DNA from: Magnetospirillum sp.
GTDB taxonomy: Bacteria; Pseudomonadota; Alphaproteobacteria; Rhodospirillales; Magnetospirillaceae
Assembly: GCA_024707145.1 (NCBI GenBank)
Contig: JANQAI010000014.1
Coordinates: forward strand, 124,001 to 188,000
Reading direction: 5' to 3'
DNA: 64,000 nucleotides
The position numbers and the translations under genes are program-made. How positions within the stretch are numbered: the stretch's first letter is position 1; each line of letters starts with the position of its first letter. Below, one piece after another: positions 63,380-64,000 of the stretch. The notes under the pieces were generated by a model. It saw only the letters and a list, made by a program, of their open reading frames with translations. It was not told the origin of the DNA and searched no databases.

Positions 63380-64000
63380 TTACTGATACTCCGTGACGGT
63401 GATGGACGAGGCCATGAGGCCCCCCAGCAAGCGGCTTCCACCGGCGCCGTTGAAAGTGACGGTACCGCCGAAAAGATGGGAGGGGCCGGCGCGGACGGAA
63501 AACGTGTGAACGTATCCGGCACCATGGGACTGGCTGACCCAGCTGGTGAAATGGATCATGTGAATGCAATTGATGATGTTCACTTGATTCTGGATCACGG
63601 CACCGAGCGCGGTATTCGACTGTTCCCAGAAAAGGGCGGCGATCAGCTGCGTCCCGTTGTTCGAACCGGCCAGCGCGATGCAGACGTCCACCCGCAGGGA
63701 ACTGCTTCCTGCCGCTTGCGTCGTATAGTTCAACCCCATGAACTGTGCCCCCTCGTTATCAAGCGGGGGGTGTCGTCGTAGGGAATGGTCGCCGTGGATG
63801 CGGCGACGCCGCCCACACTCGTGGCGGCGACGCCGAGCACACGGCCAGGAGCGGTCGCCCACGCCGGATCGGCGCCGGAGCCGTTGCTTTTCAGGTACAG
63901 GCCCCCGGCGGCGGGCAGCCGCGCCCAACCGGAGGCGCCCCGGTACAGGAGGTCGCCGCGGGTGGCACCGCCGACGAGGTCGAGAACTTGTGACAGCGAC
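63380..64000 (-). CDS. Phage tail or fibre protein, runs off right edge, frameshifted
   Basis: Enters from the right edge (visible beginning SLSQVLDLVGGATRGDLLYR, GASGWARLPAAGG), a pattern of phage distal tail proteins. A G/C-run loss at 63765-63770 breaks the frame; restored it reads TIPYDDTPPLDNEGAQFMGL. The rest (FTSWVSQSHGAGYVHTFSVR, SSITVTEYQ) is beta-rich. The receptor tip character is inferred. Confidence 0.72.
   Translation of the reverse strand, partial: VAVTSSRPRRRCHPRRPPVPGRLRLGAAARRRGPVPEKQRLRRRSGVGDRSWPCARRRRHECGRRRRIHGDHSLRRHPPLDNEGAQFMGLNYTTQAAGSSSLRVDVCIALAGSNNGTQLIAALFWEQSNTALGAVIQNQVNIINCIHMIHFTSWVSQSHGAGYVHTFSVRAGPSHLFGGTVTFNGAGGSRLLGGLMASSITVTEYQ

Noticed and set aside
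52994..63400. A diversity-generating retroelement acting on the collar genes
   Set aside because: No reverse transcriptase, accessory gene or template repeat is visible near the fibre genes; differences between copies look like module exchange, not adenine-specific mutation.

Overview
The window comes from a G+C-rich alphaproteobacterium, most likely a Rhodospirillales member close to Magnetospirillum. The evidence is a complete polyhydroxybutyrate cluster (phaR, a PHA-synthase-like gene, phaA, phaB), DUF2125/DUF1285/DUF2249 proteins typical of this class, a GTA-type three-helix holin, and a full-consensus CtrA box (TTAA-N7-TTAA). Genus assignment is inference; no rRNA or intact tRNA lies here.

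Region 1 (1-12.27 kb) is a genomic island, more A+T-rich than what follows. It carries a serine resolvase with a res-like repeat cluster, a D12-class adenine methyltransferase co-translated with an unknown protein, a convergent PD-(D/E)XK nuclease-like protein (a candidate restriction-modification pair), a lipoprotein hydrolase, an autotransporter, a short tyrosine recombinase, and a helicase-like P-loop protein followed by five small unrecognised genes. It ends at 12224-12269 in the 3' half of a tRNA-Arg(CCG) gene, the expected scar of tRNA-targeted integration.

Region 2 (12.3-53 kb) is chromosomal backbone. It holds a ChaC-like enzyme, DUF2125, a serine-glyoxylate-type aminotransferase, an aromatic amino acid operon (chorismate mutase, hisC-type aminotransferase, tyrA), metX-metW, an ABC exporter, two tandem degenerate EAL proteins, hldE-queF-queG, the PHB cluster, CCA-adding enzyme/Nudix/DUF1285, a MoxR-DUF58-DUF4159 membrane operon, an M23 peptidase-bactofilin pair, a CorA-like transporter and a TPR protein.

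Region 3 (53-64 kb, minus strand) is the late end of a prophage: tail-fibre genes, a LamG/SPRY-like tail protein, terminase, SleB-type endolysin and holin. It has five copies of one tail-fibre N-terminal module joined to different tips, some broken or chimeric, with strong intrinsic terminators at most module boundaries, often only about 20-25 bases before the next start codon. This recombining tail-fibre array is the most unusual system in the window.

About 20 single-base frameshifts interrupt otherwise conserved genes, several of them housekeeping (hisC, metX, hldE, cca, phaA). Most lie in short homopolymers, and five share an extra C turning GAGCTG into GAGCCTG. Sequencing error is the likeliest cause, so these loci are annotated as genes across the frameshift.
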